Assembly: GCF_963678635.1 (NCBI RefSeq)
Contig: NC_087066.1
Span: 8,027,954 to 8,091,953, forward strand
Origin: Symsagittifera roscoffensis
Lineage: Eukaryota; Xenacoelomorpha; Acoela; Convolutidae
Direction: 5' to 3'
DNA: 64,000 nt
Shown here: positions 1-9,564 of the stretch, in pieces
Position numbering within the stretch: position 1 is the first letter of the stretch
How the letters are laid out: every line of letters starts with the position of its first letter
The notes under the pieces: model-generated
What the model was told of the DNA's origin: nothing
Seen by the model: the letters and a program-made list of their open reading frames with translations, nothing else
Database searches by the model: none
Translations under genes and position numbers: made by a program

Positions 1-2349
1 ACATCAGCAGAAAACCTAACTCCTGTGCGAACTTCTAACTTCGCTCAAAGCTTAGTCTACAGTGTTTCAATTTCAATGACACAAGTCAACACATGCACTT
101 TAACTTTTAGAACCTATCACTTTGCCTTCCACGAACCCATGCAATACAATTACTCATCGATTGGTTACTATACTTCTGTCGCAAGCACAACAATTGGTCT
201 ACCGCTGGATTTAGCTTCTCGCTATGATGATAACCAAAAGTTAATTTTTGGAAGCACAACGACCGATCATAACTGGTTTTTCTCTTCTTTGACGCAAGCA
301 CAAGTAAACACCTACCTGCAACTGAATCATATTTTTGAAAACATGAGATTTTAGCAAGAATACAATAACAACATTGTTTGCAGAGCTTCTTTTTGAGTTT
401 CAAGACCTTGGATTTCAGTTCAACAAATCAGAGCGTGTGAAAACAACTTGTTCACAACTCGAGAGCAATCAGACAATGTTAAAACTGGTGAAGCTGATCT
501 CGATTCTCTGATTTTCTGAAGCTTGCATCGGAGAAAACAAAGTCTGATACTTCAAACAAAGAGTACATCTTCCAGCAAGCAAGAGCATTAGCTTACTTGG
601 CAAGTAATCCGAGAAATATTACAGACAAGCAGTTTCACGACAAGCTCGTAATAAGGAATAACTTGTTTCCACTAGATAACGAGCAAGACTACATAGGACT
701 TTGTTAAATTTCTAACATTATCGTCAGATCAAACAGCCAAGCTGGTAAAAGACAAGCCACAATGTTTTAACTGCCTCGTAACAAATCGTGCTACTGAATG
801 CAACTCGAGGAACAAATGCGCAGTAAAAAACCGCGGAGCCGAGCACCACACCACTCTACCTCGTGAAACATAACAGCAGCCCTGATAACTACTTTTTCTT
901 GCATTCTGCTTCAGTGTTTGGGAGCTGCGAGGGTCTAGTCAAACAAAAAATAAGATTCGACAAAAAAAACGAAAGAACCATGTTTGCAACTGAAAAATAA
1001 CGAAACTCCGCTACCACAGAGCAGACAAGTACAAGAGTCACAAAGTTTAAAGACAACGAAGTCTTTGTTGTTTGCTAGTCTTGATGACATCGCGCGCTGA
1101 TGCGTAATAAAACAGCTTTAGGAAAACTACAACGCCCACGGTGAAACTTGCCTTTGGCGAACAAGAAAAACTTTCTAAAGCTTGCTACTACTCTTCATAA
1201 TAAACCTTTTCAGAGCGAATATCGGCGATGAAATTTCTCACCAAATTTGGCATAAATTAACAACTCAATAACCAACAACGGCCAACAGAATCTTTGTCAG
1301 ATCTGATCCAACTTCTTATTACAATCCGGCCCTTATATTACTGTGCTAGATGTGTTGGTCAATCAGCTCCCAAAAAATTTTACTATTTCAATCATATTCG
1401 TGCTACAAGCATAAAAATATTCTCCCAATTTTCACAACTTCATTTAGCTCAAACAACAAAAGTTATCGCTAGTGTTCCATGATAGTGCATAACCAGAAAA
1501 AAAACGGGTTTCTTGAAACATAAAAAACCTTGAATACGCATAAAGGTTAAGCTCATCCTCACTCAGTTTGGAATGAAAGTTTAAAGGATGCCCTGAGGAA
1601 TATGATTATCATTAACTTCTGCCGACAAATCTAATTCAATCTAAACTTAAGCCCGGTAAGTTTATTGTCTCAGTTATGCGCCTTAATTTGTAAAATCACT
1701 TCTGATTTTTAGTCGGCCGAAACAAATTTGGAATTAAAGCTCCAAAATAAAAGTTTTCGTTAACTGTAACCTGAATCTTGACTTTTTAATTGAACAAGCT
1801 GATCAAACATCAATAGTTGAATAGCGCAGTTTTCCGTCATCGAATTAGAAATAATCTGCGTGATTATTTTTAATTTGTTTTGTGGGCTCAGTTTGTCGTC
1901 AGCACAATAATTATGTACTATAATTAGCATCATGTTATGTCCGATGCAGAAACGCAGAAAAAAGATACCTTTTACGTCTCAGCTTAAGGATAGTTGTAAC
2001 AAAAAAAATCGCAAATGATATCTTATGTTTTAGACGGTATACGACGACCTTATCTGTGGAAACGTTATTTCCGAACTATCTTTTGGAAAAGGTAACAGGA
2101 AAATAAGAGGCAATGCTAAAGAGGTGCGACTCATCTTGACAGTTCCAGGAATTCATAACCTCTACGTTTTCAACTGGGAAAATGTTTTTGACCGTTTGAC
2201 ATTTGATTGGTTCAAAACTAGCATAATTTGCTTAGAGCACCCGTGGATTTGTGAAAAATACCCGTAAGAGAAAACTACCAAGAACGACCCGCAATGGAAG
2301 ATAACACCCGCTATTGAAAAGAAAATCTTTTATAATGAAAAATTGTTGT
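1..2349. other. Intergenic DNA, no supportable gene
   Basis: AT-rich sequence without a long reading frame on either strand. The longest open stretch (about 109 codons from base 25, plus strand) starts at GTG, has no recognisable motif and overlaps another open frame on the minus strand, so it is not called. No tRNA, repeat boundary or transposon end was recognised here. Confidence 0.5.
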
Positions 2350-2608
2350 CCAAAACCTTGTCAGTGTTATCCATTGTCTTTAGTATAGAAATCTATAAAA
2401 TGGGAAAAACTGCTGACTAAAAATATTGTTAATAATATTTAATTTTGTTGCAGCAATTTTTTTTGACCATTATAATGATTATTTAATCATTTTAATGGTC
2501 TAAAATTGCAACAATATTGGATATTATTTACAATGTTTTTAGACAACAATTTTTCCATTTTATCGATTTCTATACTATGACAATGGATAATATTGACAAG
2601 GCTTGGGC
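2350..2608. repeat. Foldback (inverted-repeat) element, about 130-bp arms
   Basis: The left arm (about 2350-2482) and the reverse complement of the right arm (about 2483-2608) can be aligned along their length with scattered mismatches and small gaps. The centre is a near-perfect palindrome around GACCATTATAATGATTA, and the outer ends share CCTTGTCA and TTATCCATTGTC on opposite strands. Such structures are usually MITEs or foldback transposons, and transcribed they would form a long hairpin RNA. No clear target-site duplication was found. Confidence 0.7.
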
Positions 2609-3118
2609 AAAATTTAGTCGATTTTAATTCAATTTTAATTTCAAGTTAATCAATGATTTCATAACAATACAGTCCTTGAATGCTTGATGATATATTTAAT
2701 TCACGAAATATCCATTGCAATCGTTTTTTAATACTCTGCTGACTGATATTTAGTTTGACTAGTGTGCTAAGTGAAAATATGTCTGAAGCTGGAAATTTTA
2801 CATCCTAATTTGATTTGAGCCCCTAAAGGTGTTCAACTGCCATCTCCTCTAAACCCAAAACAGTTTGCTCTTAAACGGGAGCGGGAAGAACTGTGAACAG
2901 TTACCAAAAACCAACCCCACCCCTTACCGATCGAATTCCCATAACCCATGTTCAAAGGACGGTGGATAAAAAGTATGGGGCTTTCAGTTAATGAGGGAAC
3001 TCGTTTTTGGGTGGGGGAGGACAGAATGCCGTGAAGGCGGGAAGAGACCTGTTAAACAAGGGGTGGTGCATTATCAAAATAAAGTGTAATAAAAATATAA
3101 ATATGTTGAAGTGTTATC
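2609..3118. other. Intergenic flank of element 1
   Basis: No gene or repeat could be supported. It contains G-rich patches (for example GGGTGGGGGAGG near 3010). The bases just before 3119 do not match the bases just after 22041, so no target-site duplication for element 1 is visible. Confidence 0.4.
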
Positions 3119-3526
3119 TGAGTTAGGACCGAAGTGTAACTCATAGAGTAATTTCGGATAGGGTACACCGTCTGCTCGTCACGCTATCTTATTTTCGGCC
3201 GGATAGATTCGTGCAACTTCTTAGTCTAATACCGATCCTAATCTTACTCTTATACTATCTAGTCTCAGGTTGTTTAACTAGTCTCTGCTAGGCTCAATAG
3301 ATCTAGGGTATACTGGTTTATTGCGGCTGCTGAAGTGCTCGGGAGAGTCCAACTAATTTCTAAGTTAAATTCAAATCTCTCTGGTGCTGAAATTACAAGT
3401 AACTTCAGCACTTACAAATAAGTGGGTTGTTAGTTAGATGGATCGTGATTGGTTAATATTAAATACTTTACATTGGTAAAACATTTAATTTATCCAATCA
3501 TAAAATATAGTTTAGATCAGGTTCCA
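3119..3526 (-). repeat. 3' LTR of element 1
   Basis: Matches 21632-22041 with about five substitutions and a 2-bp indel, mostly near the low-coordinate end. On the minus strand it starts TGGAACCTGATC and ends CCTAACTCA. It contains AATAAA (3322-3317) and a perfect 8-bp stem hairpin (GTGCTGAA/TTCAGCAC, 3384-3411) that is conserved in both LTRs. A TATA-like TATATTTTA lies near its minus-strand start. Confidence 0.9.
3317..3322 (-). terminator. Polyadenylation signal AATAAA in the LTR
   Basis: AATAAA on the minus strand within the 3' LTR; the same hexamer is present in the 5' LTR at 21837-21832. It lies about 200 bp into the LTR, a normal place for the end of R. This is a motif match only. Confidence 0.45.
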
Positions 3527-5131
3527 CCCATCCGGGTTTTACAGAGTTTTTTAGAATAGTTCTTTTGCAATTCGAAGGATGGATGATGGAAGTTGGTGTT
3601 TGGCGAACATCTTATTTCTTCTGTTTCCTTTTTGTTAAAGAAGTTCCAGGAAGCTGGAGTTAGAGACATAAGACGTTGTGTTTTCTAGTGACAACGACTA
3701 AGTCTTCGCAACAAACTCAAATCTGATTTCAGAATGGTTTGCTATGTCAGGTTTTTCTGTTCTGCGTGGAGAACTTCTTTTGTGTATGATCTAGTTTGGG
3801 AATGGCGTGGAGATTGTGCGTGGAGGGGATGCCTGGTTACTCGGATCTGTACGTATACTTGAACATCGAGGTGGTCATTGGTCTAGTTCAATGAAGTCCT
3901 TTTCTGCGAGGTCAAGTCGTACTCTAAATCCTTTGAGTTGTGATTGTGAGCGGCATATCGATTGTAGTTGGTCATTCTCTCTCGAGTGTAGTGGGGTCGT
4001 CTTGTCTTTTGATGTTCGTCCTTGGTGTTGTATTCTGATCTATATATTGCATCATGTGATTTTACATTTTATAAAACTTTTATTAGTTTAATATTTTTTA
4101 ATAATGATTTTAGTTAGTTGTTTTCACAAAAGCTTTTTGTTTTAGTTCGGTTATTTTGAAGAGTTACTCACACTTGAGTAGCTCTTATTAAAAATAGAGG
4201 TGTGGTCACAAAGCGTGGGTGTAGCACGGTGGGTTAGGCCGGCTATAGAGCATGCTCAGGACGTCCTTCCTGGTGGGTTAGGCCAGGAGTGGGAGTATGA
4301 TTTCATGCGGTTTTTTGTGAGGGGTCCTGTTATGTGACAACGTTTTATGTTGGGTTTGTTGTGGTTTTTTTTATGTCTTGTTGGTTATGTCCTTTTTCCA
4401 AAAAGCAAATTGTTCGTGGTATGGGTTTGTCTTTTGACTTTTTTGTGTTTTATTATTTCTTTCTTAGACTTTATAATAGTCTTCAAAAGAATAAATTATC
4501 CAGTTTTAAACTGGGTTAATCCGGTTTGGGTACCGTTGGTTTCCTTTTCTAAGTCATGCTGTTATTCTATGATTTGTGGTATTTAGTAAGCTGCGTTGGT
4601 TAGTTTTGTTTAGTATATGATTCCTTTCCAACCGGGTTAAAGGAAAGTTTGAAACATGTTATTATATGTTAGAGTTGTTGAGTGTGAAAACTTGAAACTG
4701 AAATTCATTATTTTAAACAATTCTTCGTGGGCGAGCTGTGCGAGTGTGGATAGAATTTCTGTGCGAATGAATGAAAATATCAAAAGGTTAGTACTGCAAT
4801 TGCATTTTATTAATTTACTGCATAGAATTTAGAAGTTTACTGCTAGTCATGGGGGAATATTAAGATACAAATTTTCATCATAATTAGATTTACTGCTTGT
4901 GGGGGGAAATTTTAGAAATGAATTTACTGCATTGGTATTAAATTTATAAATTTATAAGTGTAAGAGATTAATAAAATTTTTGAAATCTGTTTGATGAAAT
5001 TTGCGATTTTTATTTGTCTTTTGTGGTTTTTGTAGGTGATCGTCGGATGAAGGCTAAAAATCTAAAGAAAACATGAATAAAGTATGGTGAGTTTTTTAAT
5101 ATTTCAATTAGTTAGTTATATTCATTTAATT
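3527..5131 (-). other. 1.6-kb 3' non-coding region of element 1
   Basis: No minus-strand ORF of useful length lies between the last gene and the 3' LTR. Plus-strand open frames here (for example 3807-4091) are antisense and have no recognisable features. The 13-mer GGTGGGTTAGGCC occurs twice, at 4228-4240 and 4272-4284, and may be a cis-acting RNA element. No classical polypurine tract directly abuts the LTR; the sequence before it on the minus strand ends GGATGGG. Confidence 0.5.
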
Positions 5132-5143
5132 CATACTTACCTG
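5132..5143 (-). promoter_or_regulatory. Strong 5' splice-site match just after the last stop codon
   Basis: Minus strand reads TAA CAG|GTAAGTATGA, with the TAA being the stop of the 601-aa ORF and the GT at 5140-5139. This is a near-perfect eukaryotic donor consensus. If used, it would excise part of the 1.6-kb 3' region. It is inferred from the motif alone and no matching acceptor was identified. Confidence 0.35.
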
Positions 5144-6949
5144 TTAGTCGTCGGGGAAAAAACCGTGGGGGAAGATGTCGTGAATTAGTTCTGAAGTTGT
5201 TAGTAGTTTAGCTAAGATGCGGATGATATTTTTAGTCTGAAGCAGTGGCCAAAGCAATTGAAGTGCCTTAATAGTGGTTAGTTCTTCAGTGCCAACTGCA
5301 AACTCATAAGGTGTGTTTTGGATTAAGTTATATAATTTGTGGTTAAATTTAGTGTTGTGGATGAATTCTAAAATTGGGATTTCTATAGGTTGTACAAACT
5401 CGTGCGGGATAAGGAAGGGTCGGGATTCTTCGGCGTTGAAGGTCTTGGTGATGGGACAGAAGATGTACATTTGGGTTATGGGGTCATAATTACGAAGAAT
5501 ACCATGAAGGTTAGTATCTTTAATACAATATGTGAAATTTAGGAAAAATGGTGAAGTGTATTTGGAATTAATGAATTGAAAACGATGGTGTGGTTGTCTA
5601 GAGGGTGTGTGTAGGTCAAAGTGATTTTGGATGAAGCGATAATAACTATATGTGTGGGTTTGTTTAGTGCGCAACATAATATCGTGTGAGCAGTGTAAAT
5701 CTCTTTCGTGTGGTGCAAGGAAATGAAAGGTTAGTGAAAATATTTGGAAGCGTTCTTTAAAACTTTCGTATGCTTGTGTGTCTGTTAGTGCTTCTGAAAT
5801 AATGTGATCAAACTTTCGGTCGAAGATGTTTAGTGTGAATGTATATGGTGTCTTGATGAAAAATTTCTCGGTAATTTGTGGATTAGCGAAGCGATCGTCG
5901 TCTAAGAATTGATCTTGGTTAGCTCTGATGATGTTGTGATCATAGTATTCGAGTGTATATTCGTTAGCTCTAGGTGCAGTGTGTGTTTTTAGTGATTTTT
6001 TATATCCAACGTAAGTAAATTGTCTAGGTGTTAGTGGTGTAGTGAGTCGATATAGCATGTCCGTATTTCGCTCTATATCGATGTGAGTGTTAGATAAAGG
6101 TAAGCAAAGAGGGTTAGTGAAATGATAATATGAGGTCCAAGAGAGAGTGGGCATTAAAACGTATTCATCTACGAAGTTGCGTGTTTCGTTAGTGTCGTGG
6201 GGGGTGTTTAAGGTGTATTGTGGGAATGAGGGTAAGGTGATGGTTAAAAATTCTTTTGTGTTAGTATGCTTGGGGTGGTTGATGTATTCACGGGCTGTTC
6301 CTGGTTTTGCTGGGAAAGGATGGTTGGGGAACTTTCTTTTAAAAGTGCGGTAAGCTCTATTAGTGTTGAGTGAAGATTCAGTTGATGTGGATGATGGTGC
6401 TAATGATTCAGTGTAATATGAAGAGGGTGTAGGGGTAGGGGGGTTGGATGAATTTATTGTGGAGGAGATTTGGTTTATGGTTGGGGTATTAAGGTGGTAG
6501 GGTTGTTGTTGAAGGGTAATAAAATTATCTAGCTCTGGGGAGATTCGGGGGGTGTCTGGAGAATGAGATGATTGGTCAGAATGGTATGAGGAGTAGGTTG
6601 GGGTAACTTGGGAAGCATAAGAGGGTGTGGGAGTGATTGGGTCAGGGTTATTGGATAATATGGGTTGAAAAGGGGGTTGAGAAAATTTAGAAGAGTTATG
6701 AAAATTATTGGATGGGGATGGTTCTGAGTCGGCAAATTCATCGGGGGTTTCAATATTCGGGTTATTGAGTTGTGAGATGGAATATAAAACTGAGATGTGT
6801 GAATTAGTATCGGAATTCATGCCTGATGTTACATTACTAGATGGGAAATCGGGTGGCGGAAAAGCAAAAAGTGGTATTATTGGGATTGGAGAGGTAAGAT
6901 TGGTTGGGTGGGAATTTGATCGGTGTAGTGATCCAAGTTGGCGGCTCAT
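5144..6949 (-). CDS. Orphan 601-aa protein downstream of env
   Basis: Unrecognised protein, the last ORF of element 1. It starts at ATG 6949-6947, which overlaps the env stop as ATGA (stop TGA at 6948-6946), so translation may depend on termination-reinitiation after Env or on splicing. Residues 1 to about 200 are low-complexity and rich in Ser, Pro, Thr and Asn, probably disordered. Residues about 210-601 look folded, with many aromatic residues and few cysteines, and end in an acidic PDD. There is no signal peptide or convincing membrane segment, so it is probably cytosolic or nuclear. Position after env recalls accessory genes of complex retroviruses, but no homology to Nef, Rev, Tax or any other named family is visible. 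The frame is open over its whole length, which argues that it is maintained. Confidence 0.75.
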   Translation of the reverse strand: MSRQLGSLHRSNSHPTNLTSPIPIIPLFAFPPPDFPSSNVTSGMNSDTNSHISVLYSISQLNNPNIETPDEFADSEPSPSNNFHNSSKFSQPPFQPILSNNPDPITPTPSYASQVTPTYSSYHSDQSSHSPDTPRISPELDNFITLQQQPYHLNTPTINQISSTINSSNPPTPTPSSYYTESLAPSSTSTESSLNTNRAYRTFKRKFPNHPFPAKPGTAREYINHPKHTNTKEFLTITLPSFPQYTLNTPHDTNETRNFVDEYVLMPTLSWTSYYHFTNPLCLPLSNTHIDIERNTDMLYRLTTPLTPRQFTYVGYKKSLKTHTAPRANEYTLEYYDHNIIRANQDQFLDDDRFANPQITEKFFIKTPYTFTLNIFDRKFDHIISEALTDTQAYESFKERFQIFSLTFHFLAPHERDLHCSHDIMLRTKQTHTYSYYRFIQNHFDLHTPSRQPHHRFQFINSKYTSPFFLNFTYCIKDTNLHGILRNYDPITQMYIFCPITKTFNAEESRPFLIPHEFVQPIEIPILEFIHNTKFNHKLYNLIQNTPYEFAVGTEELTTIKALQLLWPLLQTKNIIRILAKLLTTSELIHDIFPHGFFPDD

Positions 6950-9564
6950 CGTGGGCTAAAAAAATGATTATTTTGAGACTGAAAAGCGGTGGTATGGGGT
7001 TGTTCAATAATTTGTTCATAAGTATTATCATCTTGTGACTGGTGTGTCATTATATGTTGAATGGGACTTTGTGATGTGGTGAGTCGAAAATTTGGATTAT
7101 GTGTGATGGCTAAGTTTCGAAAATTTCGTGGGACGAGGGATAGTGGATGGTTATTTGGTAGGGGTGGTAATTGTGGTGCCGTTGGCGTTATGTCTACATT
7201 GTTATGTTCTTCGTCGTACGTATTTTGTCGTGTTGTTATTTTTGTGTTATATTCTTTTATTTGTGCGTCTAAAAGAATTTTGTTTATAGATGTAGAAAAG
7301 ATTCCAAAAAATCCTGCAAATAGTATGCGTGCTACACTTGCTTGTCTGTTTACTTGTGTGTGTATAGCACATGTGTTGTAGATTCCTTTTAAAAGTGAGA
7401 AAAGAAATCCAATAAAGTTAAACATTGCGTATAAAATAGTCAATTTTTCTAAGATGTAGTAGGGCCATCCTAGAAAATCGAGGATCTCATTTTTGAGTGT
7501 AACAAAGCTAAAAATGTTAATTGGTGATATATCTTGGGGACGGTATTTTTCACCGTTTAGATATATATAATCTTTAATGTCTTTAAAATATCCGCTATAG
7601 TCTTGCGTGTAGATATCGGCAAATCCTGCGGTTTCTGCAAGTTTGCGTAAATTTTGGTCTATTGATTGTCTTTGTATAGTGTCCATTTGTGTTAATAATT
7701 CTTGGAATTGTTGTGTTCTAATGTGATGTTGAATATCTGATTTTGAATAGATTCCTATTGATTGTAAGTCTATATTTGGGTTTCGAGCAATAGCGCGAAT
7801 GCTTTCTGGTGAAAATTTTTTGAGTGATTGCATTAATGTGGGATATGGAGTGAGAAGATAATATTTATTTTCATCAGGGTTTAGTTGTACTACATTGTGG
7901 CTGTTTTCTGATCCACATGGGACTGCGGTATCCCAGAAATAGGTTCTTCGTGAAAGTGTATCCACGAAATGTACTTTATTCTTATAAAAGATAGGGATTC
8001 TTTTATAACATCGTTTATCTTCAAAAACGTATAGTGGTGATACTTTTTTAGTACAAGTATAAAACCATAAGATGTTTCCTTCATAGTCTAAAAAATTTGA
8101 TCTATTTCCAGATAATAAGTATCCTGCGTAGGGTATTTTTAATACTGCTAGTGCAAGTGATTGTAATATTTGTGTTCGTTCTAATTCGCATAGGTGGTGT
8201 AGTGTTTCTAATTCGGAGAGTGACATTTCTTGAAAAATTCGGCTAATTGTATAATCTAGTTTCATATCTAAATGAATATCATAGTGGATATTACCGAAAT
8301 ATGTAGTATTCATTAGTGATAATTCTTGTAAGCGTGTGCTTCTGGTGTCATGGGGTTTTAGATGTCCACCAGGTTGTCCGTTGCTTTTTTCAAAATTAAC
8401 TGGTATATAGGATGTTCCTTCGTTTAGAGGATGACCTGTGGCATATGGGTCGATTTTTACTTTTCCAGTGGTCATGTCGAATCCTTTTTCGTATTCAACT
8501 AATATTTCAGAGTATTGTGTTCTGTGAAGTGGATTCCTGTATTTACATGCAAGTTCTGTTTCTTGATATATTTGAAAACGGGTCAATTTATTTTCTATAT
8601 TGTCTATGTTTCTAAAATTAGAACTTAGTTTTCGTGATGGATGGACTTGTTCATATGGAATTGATTGTATAAAATATTTTTCGTGAAATTTTATCATACG
8701 AGCGTGTATTTTTGCTACTTGAAATGTTGTACATGTATCTTCGGGGAACCAAACAATTGTTACTTGTGTTCTCGTTGTAGGGTCGCAATAACCTTGATCA
8801 TTTTTACAAGGTAATCGGATTCCTTGATAGATCATTGTATTATCTGATAAATCTCGTGTTAGTTGTATTTTTTCGAGTTGTATTTTCCAATCGAAAAACA
8901 TTATTTCTTGGTATCCTTTATTTTTTGTGTCTGCTTTGCAGTTTGATGGGTCATTTATACCAATGTGTGGTATCCAATGTTTATCGTGTAGGTCATAGGT
9001 TAATCGTCCGTGTGCGCCGTTATACGGGTATTTTTCGTCTAGTTTTATATGTCCTTGGTGTCTTTCAAGTTGTGATTGATGTACAGAGTCTGAAAAAACT
9101 TGAAAATTAACTAATTTTCTTTGGGAGTTTTTATTTTGTGTGATGTTTAGTCTAAGTAATTCATTTTTACAATCGTCGGGATTGAGATGTAAAAGACGTT
9201 CTATATTACTTTGATAGAATGATTCATGGTCAAGTCGGTTTTTGTTTCCGTTCGAGACTTGTGAACAATGTACTTTCTTTTCGGAAAATGTTGCTGTGAA
9301 TTTATAACCTGTAACTGTTGTTGCTCGGGCTTTTGAATAGAGTGTTGCTATTACATCTGTGGTTTCTATAGCTTGTGGTTCTGTTTCACATTGTGATACT
9401 TGATTTATTGCATATTTGTGTAGTGTTTTTTGTTCATTTTCTTCACAATCGTAATGTGTTACTAATAAATCTTGTGGTCCTGTACGAGGAGAAGGGTTTA
9501 TGTTTTGATTTGAGATTACTAGAAAAAGGAGTTGGAGAAAAATTAATAATTTTAGAATATACAT
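6946..9564 (-). CDS. env: Envelope-like membrane glycoprotein (872 aa)
   Basis: Likely type I viral-type glycoprotein of element 1, which would act at cell or virion membranes. It begins with a hydrophobic signal peptide (residues 1-18, with LLIFLQLLFLVIS). A long ectodomain follows with many cysteines and several N-glycosylation sequons. A strongly hydrophobic segment lies at about residues 695-725 and a shorter one shortly after. The cytoplasmic tail of about 140 residues holds PTAP (residues 794-797, bases 7185-7174), PLP and YEQI motifs. The early YDC...C...C spacing resembles the glycoproteins of chuviruses and related env genes captured by invertebrate LTR elements, but this is a weak pattern match, and baculovirus F-type or other origins are possible. 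The start ATG overlaps the end of the preceding methionine-less frame by 13 bases. Confidence 0.8.
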   Translation of the reverse strand: MYILKLLIFLQLLFLVISNQNINPSPRTGPQDLLVTHYDCEENEQKTLHKYAINQVSQCETEPQAIETTDVIATLYSKARATTVTGYKFTATFSEKKVHCSQVSNGNKNRLDHESFYQSNIERLLHLNPDDCKNELLRLNITQNKNSQRKLVNFQVFSDSVHQSQLERHQGHIKLDEKYPYNGAHGRLTYDLHDKHWIPHIGINDPSNCKADTKNKGYQEIMFFDWKIQLEKIQLTRDLSDNTMIYQGIRLPCKNDQGYCDPTTRTQVTIVWFPEDTCTTFQVAKIHARMIKFHEKYFIQSIPYEQVHPSRKLSSNFRNIDNIENKLTRFQIYQETELACKYRNPLHRTQYSEILVEYEKGFDMTTGKVKIDPYATGHPLNEGTSYIPVNFEKSNGQPGGHLKPHDTRSTRLQELSLMNTTYFGNIHYDIHLDMKLDYTISRIFQEMSLSELETLHHLCELERTQILQSLALAVLKIPYAGYLLSGNRSNFLDYEGNILWFYTCTKKVSPLYVFEDKRCYKRIPIFYKNKVHFVDTLSRRTYFWDTAVPCGSENSHNVVQLNPDENKYYLLTPYPTLMQSLKKFSPESIRAIARNPNIDLQSIGIYSKSDIQHHIRTQQFQELLTQMDTIQRQSIDQNLRKLAETAGFADIYTQDYSGYFKDIKDYIYLNGEKYRPQDISPINIFSFVTLKNEILDFLGWPYYILEKLTILYAMFNFIGFLFSLLKGIYNTCAIHTQVNRQASVARILFAGFFGIFSTSINKILLDAQIKEYNTKITTRQNTYDEEHNNVDITPTAPQLPPLPNNHPLSLVPRNFRNLAITHNPNFRLTTSQSPIQHIMTHQSQDDNTYEQIIEQPHTTAFQSQNNHFFSPR

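Noticed and set aside
25-403. Overlapping open frames on both strands at the window start
   Set aside because: They begin at non-ATG codons or overlap each other on opposite strands, have no motif and no coding bias.
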